This document shows positions 10,591 through 20,519 of a stretch of 64,000 nucleotides of DNA, one piece after another; position 1 is the first letter of the stretch; every line of letters starts with the position of its first letter. The notes under the pieces are model-generated. The model was not told the origin of the DNA. It ran no database searches and saw only the letters and a program-made list of their open reading frames with translations. The position numbers and the translations under genes are program-made. Where the stretch lies: NCBI GenBank assembly GCA_032716605.1, contig CM064481.1:14082944-14146943 (forward strand), read 5' to 3'. This stretch comes from Paralithodes platypus. Its lineage: Eukaryota > Arthropoda > Malacostraca > Decapoda > Lithodidae.

Positions 10591-10696
10591 AAAGGGTCAA
10601 TATTAAGGAGACGGACCACAGCTGGGATCTCATTTCTAATGGTAGTTTTGGGTTCCTATCATTGTATGCTTCATTGCTATATCCTTTTTATCCACC

Positions 10697-10699
<3 letters not shown>

Positions 10700-10754
<55 letters not shown>
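10700..10754. repeat. Poly-T tract of about 55 bases
   Basis: Uninterrupted T run inside H1, directly followed by the telomere-like hairpin; its exact length may be an assembly estimate. Confidence 0.85.
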
Positions 10755-10756
<2 letters not shown>

Positions 10757-10857
10757 CATTAACCTAACCAAAAAACCTAACCTAACCTAACCTAACCTAA
10801 TAACCCCCAAATACATTTAGGTAAGGTTAGGTTAGGTTTTTTGGTTAGGTTAATGCT
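10755..10857. repeat. Telomere-like (CCTAA)n perfect hairpin
   Basis: Bases 10755-10788 are the exact reverse complement of 10824-10857 (34 bp), with a loop of about 35 bases. The T run before and A run after add more pairs. The stem holds CCTAA units on one arm and TTAGG units on the other. See the finding on its origin. Confidence 0.85.
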
Positions 10858-11827
10858 AAAAAAGAAAACAAAAATATATATATATAGAAAAATGTAAAAT
10901 GTGCAAACTAGCATGGGAGAAGGGGAGTGCACCCGATGACTGGAAGACTAGCATAATAGTCCCCCTATATAAGGGCAAAGGGGAAAGAGGAGTGTGTGGT
11001 AACCACCGAGGAATATGTCTTCTAAGCGTAGTAGGGAAGGTATACAGTAGGGTAGTGATTGAGAGAGTGAGAGTGAGAACGGAGAAATGGATAGGCGACG
11101 AGCAGGGAGGTTTTAGGAAGGGAAGATGATGTGTAGATCAGATTTTTACCCTAAATTGTGTTGTGGAGAAATATCTGGAGAAGAAACAAAAGGTGTATGT
11201 TGCCTTTATGGACTTGGAGAAGGCCTATGACAGAGTGGATAGAGAAGGTTGGTTTGAAACAGGGGTGTGTGATGTCCCCGTGGTTGTATACTGTATATAT
11301 GGATGGAGTCATGAAAGAAATACTATCAAGAGCAGTGGATGTTGGTGAAAAGGGAGGGAATTGAGTGGAAGCTACCTATACTGCTGTTTGCGGATGATAC
11401 AGTTCTGATGAGTGATAATGAATGGGAGTTGCAGGGTCTGGTAAATGAGTTTGGAACAGTGTGCGAAAAACGGAATTTGAAGGTAAATGCGGGGAAGACA
11501 AAGGTTATGGTCTTCGAAAGGGGTGAAGTCACAGAGTGTGAGGTGAAGCTGAACGGTCAGGCTATGGAGATCGTCAACTCTTTTAAGTATCTGGGCAGTG
11601 TGTTGAGTAAAGATGGGACTATGGATGAAGAAGTGCGGGAGAGGGTACAATAGGGGAAGAGGGTTGTAGGAACGCTAAAAGCAGTAACAAGAAATAGGGT
11701 GGTCAGTATGGAAGTGAAGAAGTCCTTGGATGACAGTATGGTAATCCCGACACTGACTTACGGAAGCGAAGCATGGACGTTGGTTGAGAGACTCAGACCA
11801 AGAGTGAGAGCAGTGGAAATGAATTAC

Positions 11828-13069
11828 TTAACCCGGGAACTGAAGGAAGACTCTCAAGAGTTCCCCCGGCGGACTGCGGGAAGACTCTTAACCTCTGAAG
11901 TGCGCATGGGGGTAATTGGAAACGTCCCCCTGTGCTGACGTATTTGAGGTGTTTCCGTCACTAAAATATTCATTGTGCCATTAATAGCATTAATACTTAT
12001 CCATATGCGCCTATTATGGGTTGATTATAAAGGTATTAACCTGAAACAACAATAAAACGAGTGAAAACAGCGTTTGGATGGTCAAAATCGGAGATATAGC
12101 CCGCGAGTTGTATAATGTATGGGTGAGGCAATCTGCTTTCCCGCCAATTTCCCCCAAGGCCACTGAGACACAGTCGATCGATACTCTCTCTCTCTCTCTT
12201 GCACTCGCTTGCTATCAGTGATGACCACACCCTCCAATCGGATTTCTAATGTTAGCACGAAAATATACCTCAGAATAAGGGAATAACAGGGAAAATAGGT
12301 GATAACTGAAGGAGAGGAGGAAAGTGGGGAAGGAGGGGAGGTAGAGGACTGAGATTTTGCATGGCCCAGGGGCCAAAAAAAAAAAAAAACAAAATTTTTT
12401 TTTTTTCGATGTCAAAAGTTGATTTTTTTTTTCTCTGACTCTTAAGAGTCTCCCCGGAGTGCGCCGGGGGAACTCTTAAGAGTCTCCCCGCAGCTCCCGG
12501 GTTAAGAGTCAGAGAACAAAAAAATCAACTTTAAACATCAATTTTTGTTTTTTGTTTTTTTTTTGGGGTGGGGGGGGGGGGGGGCCCCTGGGCCATGCAA
12601 AATATCACTCCTCTACCTCCCCTCCTTCCCCACTTTCCTCCCCTCCTTCAGTTATCACCTATTTTTCCTGTTATTCCCTTATTCTGAGGTATATTTTCGT
12701 GCTAACATTAGCGAGTTGCAAGCAGGGCATTGTCATCTCTGTTAGCAAGCGAGTGCAAGAGAGAGAGAGAGAGTATCGATCGACTGTGTCTCAGTGGCCT
12801 TGGGGGAAATTGGCGGGAAAGCAGGTTGCCTCACCCATACATTATATAACTCGCGGCCTGTATCTCCGATTTTGACCATCCAAACGCTGTTTTCACTCGT
12901 TTTATTGTTGTTTCAGGTTAATACCTTTATAATCAACCCATAATAGGCGTGTATGGATAAGTATTAATGCTATTTATGGTAAAATGAATATTTTAGTGAT
13001 GGAAACAGCTCAAATACGTCAGCACAGGCGGACGTTTCTAATTACCCCCATGCGCACTTCTTAGGTTAA
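11828..13069 (-). mobile_element. M1 copy X: TTAA-flanked MITE, interrupted by another M1
   Basis: The left flank TTAA is at 11828-11831 and the right at 13066-13069, so the copy lies in the LINE L1, whose coding frame resumes directly after it. It starts with CCCGGGAACTG and ends with AAGTGCGCA-type sequence on the other strand. At its internal site GACTC-TTAA-GAGTC it carries copy Y (11888-12505). It has no coding capacity. Minus orientation is defined relative to copy Y. Confidence 0.85.
11888..12505 (+). mobile_element. M1 copy Y: TTAA-flanked MITE inserted inside copy X
   Basis: Flanked by TTAA at 11888-11891 and 12502-12505. Starts CCTCTGAAGTGCGCATGGGG and ends CAGCTCCCGGG. Terminal inverted repeats are short and imperfect (CCTCTGAAGTGCG against CCCGGGAGCTGCG). 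A (CT)n stretch, a poly-A region and two GACTCTTAAGAGTC palindromes near the 3' end are constant features of the family. TTAA duplication and C-rich ends fit a non-autonomous piggyBac-type element. Confidence 0.88.
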
Positions 13070-13791
13070 GGAGTGCGTGCGGAGTTACATGGAGGGATAG
13101 ACAGACTAATGAGGAAGTAAGGAGGTGTGGTGTGGAGGTAGATGTGCTGGAAAGTGTGAAAAGGAACAACTTGAGATGGTTTGGCCATATGGAACGTATG
13201 GAAAGCGAGAGAATGACTAAGAGGGTGTACGAGAGCGAGGTGGAGGGACAGAGAGGGAGAGGTAAACCGAATGAGAGGTGGAAGGATGGAGTGAGGAAGT
13301 ACATGAACGAAGGCGGTGCTGGTTGGGGGGAGGGGCATCGACTGACTGGGGACAGAGGTGCATGGGGGCGGTTCGTTCGTGGCCACCCCTTCGGGGATCA
13401 CGGCGTCAGGCAATAGATAGATAGATAGATAGAAACAAAAAATTCCGGTGGATAAAAATTATATAGCAATGAAGCGTAAAATTATAGGAACCCAAAACTA
13501 CCATTAGAAATGAGATCCCAGCTGTGGTCCGTCTCCTTAACCCGTTGAGACCCAGCGTCGCACGTGTTGCGTCGGCAGTCTTTGATCACCAACTCCCAGC
13601 GACGCATCACGTGCGTCCGACATATAAAAAACACTTACGTGGCTCGTAAGGTAGGAAATGGCGGGAGAATAGGAGGGGGCGGTACCGTAGTGTGTGGGGG
13701 AGCCGGGCTAGTAGGTGTGAACGGGCCGAGACAGCCGCGCGGCTGGTGGTGGTGGGCTTAGTGGGGATAGTTTACACCCCTAGCTTACCGC

Positions 13792-16397
13792 TCATGCTCA
13801 TGCTCCCTCATAGTAGCTCATGCTCCCTCATAGTAGTTACACATGTGTCAGTGCAGCATGGGGCTCAACGTCTTGGCTAGATCATACCGTAGCTAGTGCT
13901 GATTTCCATGATATGATAACAAATATGGAAATTCAGTATACATATACAGATGAAGATCATATCCCATTGACCTTAACAGCTAGTTTGGAAAGAGCGCCAG
14001 AATTAACCCAGTCAAACAATAGTGTAAATCCAAAACTGCCATGGGGCGGGCTTGACGAGGAGGAGTGTGAGCAATTTTGCACTTTAACACACACTCTCCT
14101 TTCTGAGCTTGATCCTGGCAGTGAGGATGCCATTACCTGTGAAGACCCCAATTGTGTTAATGCTAGTCATCGAGAAGAAGTCAGCAAGCTGTACAATAAT
14201 ATTATATCTTGTCTTACTAAGGCTAGTGACATAGTATTTCACAAGCATAACAAAAATTACTCTTTTAACAAACCTGGGTGGAATGACCATGTTTCAGAAC
14301 TATACCAGGCATCCCGAGATGCTCGTAGTGTATGGCTGGATTATAACAAACCGAGACAGGGACCCATTTTTGACATGTTCACCAGACTAAAGGCTAGATG
14401 CAAGTATGCACTCAGATATATAAAAAACAATGAAAATGTATTAAGAAGAGAAGCATTGGCCAAAAACTTTGCTAGCAAAGACACATTGGCCTTCTGGAAG
14501 GATATTAAAAAAATGCATAATAGCTGCACACCTCTACCCGTTAGTGTAGATGGGATCTCTGGTACTAATAACATAGCCAATCTTTGGAAAACACATTACC
14601 AAACTTTGTTTAACTCTGTTGGGCACCAAGGAAATACCATTGCTGCTACAACAGAGTGTAACAAAGAAGAAAAATATGACACAATTAAAGTTACAAGTGA
14701 AAAAATCAAGGCTGCAATAAGTAGGCTAGATGCTAACAAATCCTGTGGTTTTGATGGTATATATGCTGAACATTTGAAGTACTCCTCCACTCTCCTCTTG
14801 GAGAAACTCAGCAGTTGCTTTACCAGCTTTCTAATCCATGGTTTCCTACCAGAATCTATGATGTCCGTTACCTTGATACCAGTAATTAAAGACAAGGCTG
14901 GCAAAATTACATCAAAAGACAACTATAGACCTATTGCCCTTGCCAGTATTGTAAGTAAGATACTAGAGTTAATCATTTTAGACAGAATCTCAGTGTATAT
15001 CTCAACTAATAGTAATCAATTTGGTTTTAAAAAGAATCATGGTACGGACCAGTGCATCTACACTCTGAAGGAGCTAGTGGATGGGTACATCAAAATGAAC
15101 AGCTCTATTTTTGCATGCTTTCTTGATGCTAGTAAGGCATTTGACAGAGTCTGCCACAATATCCTGTTTGATAAATTAGCAACAAGGGGAGTGCCATCCT
15201 ATATACTGAGAATCTTGAAGTACTGGTACGCCAATCAAACATTTAATGTAAGATGGGGTAACATTATTTCGGATTCCTTTACAGTAACCAATGGAGTGAG
15301 ACAGGGTAGTATTCTCTCACCTTACTTATTCAATGTATATATGGATGAATTAAGTGATAAATTGAATAAAGAGCAGATTGGATGTTATGGTGGGAATAAA
15401 ATCATCAACCATCTCATGTATGCTGATGATCTGGTCATTATTGCACCGTCTTCTGCGGGTCTGAGCAAACTTCTTGATATATGTGAATCTTTTGGTAGTA
15501 AACATTGTGTTAAATTCAACCCACTGAAAAGTGCTGTTCTTATATTTAGATCAAAATTACTGTATAAAAGTAAACTGCCAAATTTCTCACTCAATAATCA
15601 AATTATTCAAGAAGTAAACAAAATAAAATACCTGGGACACATTATCTCAAACGATTGCTCAGATGATGCAGATATCGGCCGTCAGCGCAGACAGCTATAT
15701 TTACGTGGTAACACCATCTTGAGAAAATTCCACATGTGTAATTGGGAAACTAAAGTCACTTTGTTCCGGACATATTGTTCCTCTATGTACACGGCCCATT
15801 TGTGGTGGAAGTATAAGAGAGCCACCATAAATGGTCTGTGTACATCCTATCATAATATACTCAAGATGTTCATTGGTCTCTTTAAATATGAAAGCACTAG
15901 TATGGTGTGCACACTGTTGGATGTGCAGTGCTGTCGGGCTGTCATCAGGAGACTGGTGTACAGCTTTTCGCAGCGACTGCAATCCTCCAGTAACACGCTG
16001 ATTGTAGCTCTTTGGTCTAGTGATCATATCTATGAATCCCGTATTATATCTCACTGGCAGAAGCTGCTGCACACATAGTATGTACTGTAATGTAATATAT
16101 AGGTCTAATTGAACTATGAGCAATGATCTGTGCAATAGGTGTTAACCAACATTGAGCAATAGCCTTAGTTACCCTATCTGTGTTATATTGTGACAAAATG
16201 TGATATGTGCTCTATTCTGTAAATAGGCCTACTGTATTTTTTATTTGATTGTGTCTTTATTAATATATCTTTGTGTATAATTATTATCTGTGCTCTGACG
16301 AGAAGTGTATGTGATATGGACCATTAGGTCGTACTGTATTTATACTGTATCTATCTTATGTGTCTGGAATAAAGAATTATTATTATTATTATTATTA
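13792..16397 (+). mobile_element. L2: 5'-truncated Rex1/CR1-like LINE
   Basis: Insertion boundaries are given by TACCGC at 13786-13791 and 16398-16403. The copy ends in an (ATT)n tail at 16376-16397 after an AATAAA at 16368. It starts in the endonuclease C-terminus and contains a long RT ORF. The 20-bp unit CTCATGCTCCCTCATAGTAG is duplicated at the 5' edge. Family placement in the CR1/L2/Rex1 group rests on RT sequence style and tail. Confidence 0.75.
13820..16078 (+). CDS. L2 ORF2: endonuclease C-terminus plus reverse transcriptase
   Basis: An uninterrupted frame of about 750 codons. The first 50 residues contain DEDHIPLTLT, which corresponds to the SDHxP motif at the end of the apurinic-type endonuclease; the rest of that domain is missing through 5' truncation. 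RT landmarks follow in order: KDNYRPIALASIVSK (around residue 370), FLDASKAFDRV (motif A, catalytic Asp, around 433), NGVRQGSILSPYLFNVYMD (motif B/2) and YADDLVII (catalytic, around 533). The C-terminal half lacks a recognisable zinc motif. The protein would copy element RNA at a nicked target site. The open frame suggests a fairly young copy, but without endonuclease it could not act alone. Start codon is arbitrary because of truncation. Confidence 0.8.
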   Translation: MLPHSSYTCVSAAWGSTSWLDHTVASADFHDMITNMEIQYTYTDEDHIPLTLTASLERAPELTQSNNSVNPKLPWGGLDEEECEQFCTLTHTLLSELDPGSEDAITCEDPNCVNASHREEVSKLYNNIISCLTKASDIVFHKHNKNYSFNKPGWNDHVSELYQASRDARSVWLDYNKPRQGPIFDMFTRLKARCKYALRYIKNNENVLRREALAKNFASKDTLAFWKDIKKMHNSCTPLPVSVDGISGTNNIANLWKTHYQTLFNSVGHQGNTIAATTECNKEEKYDTIKVTSEKIKAAISRLDANKSCGFDGIYAEHLKYSSTLLLEKLSSCFTSFLIHGFLPESMMSVTLIPVIKDKAGKITSKDNYRPIALASIVSKILELIILDRISVYISTNSNQFGFKKNHGTDQCIYTLKELVDGYIKMNSSIFACFLDASKAFDRVCHNILFDKLATRGVPSYILRILKYWYANQTFNVRWGNIISDSFTVTNGVRQGSILSPYLFNVYMDELSDKLNKEQIGCYGGNKIINHLMYADDLVIIAPSSAGLSKLLDICESFGSKHCVKFNPLKSAVLIFRSKLLYKSKLPNFSLNNQIIQEVNKIKYLGHIISNDCSDDADIGRQRRQLYLRGNTILRKFHMCNWETKVTLFRTYCSSMYTAHLWWKYKRATINGLCTSYHNILKMFIGLFKYESTSMVCTLLDVQCCRAVIRRLVYSFSQRLQSSSNTLIVALWSSDHIYESRIISHWQKLLHT

Positions 16398-16851
16398 TAC
16401 CGCCACTTTGAACCTTCATTACTCCGGTCGTATGGGAGCTAGAGGCTTGAGATTTATGTGAGATACTCCTTAGGATGTATGCCGTACAATGCCATACTCA
16501 GTTTTTACCCTAGTGTTCCCGGGCGGGTGGTCATGCGGGGGAGACGAACTATTGAAACCCCCCCCCCCGCCCCCCAAATGACCGAAATGAGTTTTTTTTT
16601 ATTTGTGTGTTCATTTCTCACCATTCTCTTCCATTTTGGCTCAACACATTTTTTTGAAGCTCCCCCCCCCCCAACCCCCCACCGGCCCCCCCCCCCAAAA
16701 AAAAAAGTCAGAGGTGATTTTTTTTTGTTTTTTTTTCATTTCTCATCCTTGTCTTCCATTCTAGCAAACAAAAAAAATAAGTGAAAATGGCTTGGGACTG
16801 GGGTGAACAAAATATTATAACTAGCCGGGGCTCAACGGGTTAATATTAACC

Positions 16852-16995
16852 GCATAAAGTTGGCCACATATATTTTGCGAAAGTAACATCTCTATTCTTT
16901 CATTTTTTGTTCACACTTTAAGTGATTTTATTAATTTAATTCTCGATATTATTTTAATTTTGCTTTTAATTCTATATCATTTGTAACTATAATGT
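16852..16995. other. AT-rich spacer between H1 and W1
   Basis: Begins with the H1 target duplication GCATAAAG; nothing else recognised. Confidence 0.5.
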
Positions 16996-17377
16996 AGGGG
17001 AGAGCGGTGATGGTTCGGACGGAAGGATGGTTCGGACAGTGCATTTCTTGAGAAACGTATGGGATCTAAGGCCCGAGATTTTGCGTGAAACTGCGAGAGT
17101 TTGTCTACTTTCATCAAGCGTGATTTGGTTCCTACATCAGCTACACTTTTTAATGCAGGTCCGATTTTATGGTTTTTTGCACTTCCTATGTAATATTTTC
17201 ACTTTATATCGTAAGCTCTACCTCCATGAATATGTCAACCAGCAAAATATGCATTATTATGGTGAAATTATGTTGTATGCCGAAGATATTGCAGTAAATA
17301 ACAAATGCTGAAGTCGCTTGTGTGAACGTTGAGCGTACCCATCAATTAACTATATAGATTCGGGATTATTCGGACAG

Positions 17378-17919
17378 TTGTTGTTGTTGTTGTTGTTCCC
17401 CAAGCTGCCTGGCCGAACAGCCCCAAGTCCCCGAGCAAGGCCAAGGCCATAACCGAGCGCCCCCACAGAACCCTCCCTGCCGACCACAATAAAGCCTGGG
17501 TGACCGAAGCCACTCCATGGCGGGGAGCTGAGGGTGCGGAAACGCCCGGGAAACCAAAGCCCCACCCAGGACCCTGTGCCCCTCAGCAATTATGAAGAGA
17601 AAGTTGAGGGGCAAAGGAAAAATGTGATGCTTTGGCTTCCAATCTTGGTAAATTGGGAGGTCAATCCACGGAAGAGACGCCGTCACTTGAGATCTAGAAA
17701 ATATATAAGTAAAAGGAACAGTCAGAGTAAGCTATGGGTATGGCAGAGATCGCTCAGTTCTCACTCTGATAGACCAGCCCATAACCACATGACTAGAACC
17801 CAATCCTCTCAGCATCAGCTAGGAAAGGCCCTAGAAAGTCGCCTTTGGCGGGGGGATAGCTCCCCTATTTCAACCCCTTTCGGGGTTGGGCACCCGCTTT
17901 TCGGGGTTGGGCACCCTGG
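17378..17919 (-). mobile_element. Retroposon R copy 1 with (CAA)n tail
   Basis: Read on the minus strand, it ends in (CAA)n (plus-strand TTG repeats from 17378). It is bracketed by TTCGGACAG at 17369-17377 and TTCGGACCAG at 17920-17929. Over about 410 bp it matches copy 2 at 28990-29405 but is longer at the 5' side, where a GGTGCCCAACCCCGAAA unit is duplicated. Different 5' ends and a common simple-repeat tail are the mark of reverse-transcribed retroposons (SINE or LINE 3' end). No coding region is supported. Confidence 0.65.
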
Positions 17920-18592
17920 TTCGGACCAGTCCGAACCATCCTTCCCACTAATTACCAAAAAATTACCTTATCAATTGATAACACTACTTCTTGTAAACAT
18001 CTATATTATGAACACATAGTGAAACACAACTCTTAATATCCATCAGGGAATAATATATTTATATTTTATTATGTATTTATCTGTGCTAATACAATATAAT
18101 ATAAACTAAGTCAATTATGTAATTTATTTGAAGTAACATAGTCCTAATCCATACCTATAATATTGTTTATATAAATAAAGGTACTGTATGTTTATTTGAT
18201 TTATGGATAAGTACATTATCCATAATTCTGGTTAAGTATAATTCATTTTTTGTTTTCAATATTATTTGTTTACAAATATGAAGAGGTTAATTTCGATTAT
18301 CAAGTTTAATTTTGTATTTTAGCAAAATAAAATGTCTTTGAATTGATAAATTCTTGTTTTTAGCAAATCCAACTCACATAATTTTAAGATTATTCCAATT
18401 AATATATGTGACCGAACCATCCCACCCTTCTGACCGAACCATCACCACTGGTAGGGAAGGTTCGGAAGATTTAGAAACTTGTGTTTCAGGAACTATAGCT
18501 CAAAACTGAAATGAGCTAAGGGTTTGAAATAATTAGGCTAAAGAACCAAAAAACGAAGCAACATTTTAACATCAACTAGATTATACTACTGC

Positions 18593-19203
18593 TTAACCTA
18601 AGAAGTGCGCAAGGGGGTAATTAGAAACGTCCGCCTGTGCTGACATATTTGAGCTGTTTCCATCACTAAAATATTAATTTTACCATAAATAGCATTAATA
18701 CTTATCCATACGTGCCTATTATGGGTTGATTATAAAGGTATTAACCTGAAACATCAATAAAACGAGTGAAAACAGCGTTTGGATGGTCAAAATCGGAGAT
18801 ATAGGCCTCGAGTTATATAATGTATGGGTGAGGCAACCTGCTTTCCCGCCAATTTCCCCCAAGGCTACTGAGACACAGTCGATCGATATTCTCTCTCTCT
18901 CTCTTGCACTCGCTTGCTAACACTGATGACAATGCCCTGCTTGCAACTCGCTAATGTTAGCATGAAAATATACCTCAGAATAAGGGAATAACAGGGAAAA
19001 TAGGTGATAACTGAAGGAGGGGAGGAAAGTGGGGAAGGAGGGGAGGTAGAGGAGTGATATTTTGCATGGCCCAGGGGCAAAAAAACCTATTTTTTTTTTT
19101 TATTTTTTTTTTTCGATGTTTAAAGTCGATTTTTTTTTTCTCTGACTCTTAAGAGTCTTCCCGCAGTCCGCCGGGGGAACTCTTAAGAGTCTTCCCGGGT
19201 TAA
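18593..19203 (+). mobile_element. M1 copy in W1
   Basis: TTAA at 18593-18596 and 19200-19203; begins CCTAAGAAGTGCGCAAGGGG, ends CTTCCCGGG. Shares the (CT)n block, the poly-T region and the two GACTCTTAAGAGTC palindromes with the other copies. Its interior (GCTTGCAACTCGCTAATG) agrees with copies X and 61531-62110 rather than with copy Y, so two subfamilies exist. Confidence 0.88.
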
Positions 19204-19311
19204 ACCTGAATTTCTACAAATATTTAAAAAAAAAACGTCCGAACCATCACCGCTCTCCCCTACTCTGTGTTGGTGAGATTATAAATCCTAGTCATATCAA
19301 GTACATTCTAT

Positions 19312-19615
19312 ATTTATTAGTGGCCCCTCCATCATTGACGATTATGCCTATTACATAAGGCATCCTCTTCAAACACTCATTTACCGTAGTTTTACCGCAC
19401 AGAGCATAAAAAATTGAGGAGCCTTCATCATGAGCGCACGCAACCTCACTCATGGTTTGTCATTATGAAATTGGGTACTCACTACAAAAAAACTTCGTAA
19501 AAAATAACAAATAAAAAGAAAATATGAATAACTAATCATAAGCTTTCCATAACTTCGTGGATGTAGTTGTGTGGATCTTTGACCAGACGCTGACTTCAGG
19601 CGTCATTCTTCCTTC
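19312..19615. repeat. D1 left inverted terminal repeat
   Basis: Reverse complement of about 41938-42245, with single-base differences. The same sequence begins D2 (49309) and D3 (62172). The right repeat runs about 50 bases further out (to 42295), as expected for the unequal DIRS ends. Confidence 0.88.
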
Positions 19616-20519
19616 TCTGCTCTGCGCTCAACCTGCCCTGACGTGTCTCCCCACGCTCCGCTTGTTCCGCATTTGCTGCGTCCCTAGTGAGTTTTTTCTC
19701 ATTTGTTTACTCTGGGATGTATCAAGTAAGGTTAGGATATGCGTAGCAGGAGTGTCATGGGCGGGCTGCCCGCAGTTCAGTGTATTTGGGTCGTGTGTTT
19801 GGGACGCCTATTTCGGGCGTACACTCGTGGTCCCGTGGTGGACGCGTGAAACGTTTTCGCGGTTAGCTAGCCTAGTTATTTAGTTGGCTTTAACTACGCG
19901 TTATTAGGCTTCTTTTTATCTTTCTGATGAAGTTGCCTTATTTGTTTGTTTTCTGACGTTCCTAGCGTATTTTTCTTCACTTAGTGAAGTTTTTTCTAGG
20001 TCCTGTGTCAGTACTTCCCTCTCCCGGGTTTATTTCTTCGAGGTGTGTTGGCGGCTGTTCCTGTTGTGATATAATTCAGTGCTTTTTGTTTTTATTACGA
20101 CATGTTTAACCCTCCTGGCCCGGGCAGGCTCTCCTAATGACGGAGCTCGTATCCGGGCGATCTGGTCGAATATCAACAAAAGTAAACTAAGGCTAATCTC
20201 GCTTAATATATTACCTACATTAATCAAACATATATAGAAATGAGCGCCTTACCTTCCTGCGTAGAATGGCGTTGAGTAGAGCTCTCTAGCTCAACTGGTT
20301 CCGGAGTGATGGTGATGGAAGTGGAGGTAACTTTTGCCGCGTATTTACCTCGGCGCGTCCGAACACTCAACCGTGGCCCCGGCTACGACGCCCAGTTGCA
20401 CTCGTCGCTCCACCCGAAATTATGCCGGGAAGCGATTTGATAGTGTTTTATTGGTTATTCTGTCATTTATTATATTTATTATGTTATTTTCACTCAATAA
20501 AGCTATTTATATGAACTTA

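Larger units (their letters stand above)
10888..13436 (+). pseudogene. L1: 5'-truncated non-LTR retrotransposon (LINE) fragment
   Basis: Plus-strand pieces in several frames form a LINE RT. They start with the thumb-side landmark PDDWKTSIIVPLYKGKG, then FMDLEKAYDRVDREG (motif A, near 11195-11250), QGCVMSPWL, LPILLFADDTVLMSD (catalytic FADD, near 11375) and KYLGSVLSKDG. The C-terminal region continues after the M1 insertion with NLRWFGHMERM and a Gly/Arg-rich tail (13132-13416). A deletion and frame changes near 11250 and a stop at 11651 break it. It ends in a (GATA)n tail at 13417-13434, typical of non-LTR elements. The GHMERM-type tail suggests an RTE-like group, which is tentative. Confidence 0.75.
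13537..16843. mobile_element. T4: TTAA-flanked element with CCCGTTGAG ends, carrying LINE L2
   Basis: TTAA lies at 13537-13540 and 16840-16843. The inner ends are inverted repeats CCCGTTGAGACCC and CCCGTTGAGCCCC. Near the left end a CpG-rich motif (GCGTCGCACGTG, GCGACGCATCACGTG) is repeated. The right part is low-complexity with C and T runs (16557-16760). No transposase is present; a LINE occupies most of the length. TTAA target and CCC ends suggest mobilisation by a piggyBac-type transposase. It sits in the right TIR of H1. Confidence 0.8.
10595..16851. mobile_element. H1: long-TIR DNA element with 8-bp target duplication, filled by later insertions
   Basis: The left terminal inverted repeat is 10595-10702. 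The right one is 13447-13540 plus 16844-16851, interrupted by element T4. The arms agree over about 100 bp with a few mismatches and start with GGTCAATATTAAGGAG or GGTTAATATTAAGGAG. The 8-bp sequence GCATAAAG flanks both sides (10587-10594 and 16852-16859). No transposase of its own is visible. An 8-bp duplication with long TIRs fits Merlin-like, hAT-like or P-like elements; I cannot decide among them. Its interior holds a telomere-like hairpin, LINE L1 and nested M1 copies. Confidence 0.8.
16996..19261. mobile_element. W1: TA-flanked element with 28-bp perfect terminal inverted repeats
   Basis: Bases 16994-17021 and 19236-19263 are perfect inverted copies starting GTAGGGGAGAGCGGTGATGG. If the TA is read as the target site (16995-16996 and 19261-19262), the ends are GGGGAGAGCGG, fitting a Tc1/mariner-type TA duplication. 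The motif GGTTCGGAC recurs near both ends in both orientations (17011, 17028, 17919, and as GACCGAACC near 18410-18440). No transposase is seen. It hosts a retroposon R copy and an M1 copy. Confidence 0.7.

Noticed and set aside
17350..17589. Stretch of Asn codons (poly-N protein) on the minus strand
   Set aside because: Produced by the (TTG)n/(CAA)n tail of retroposon R.
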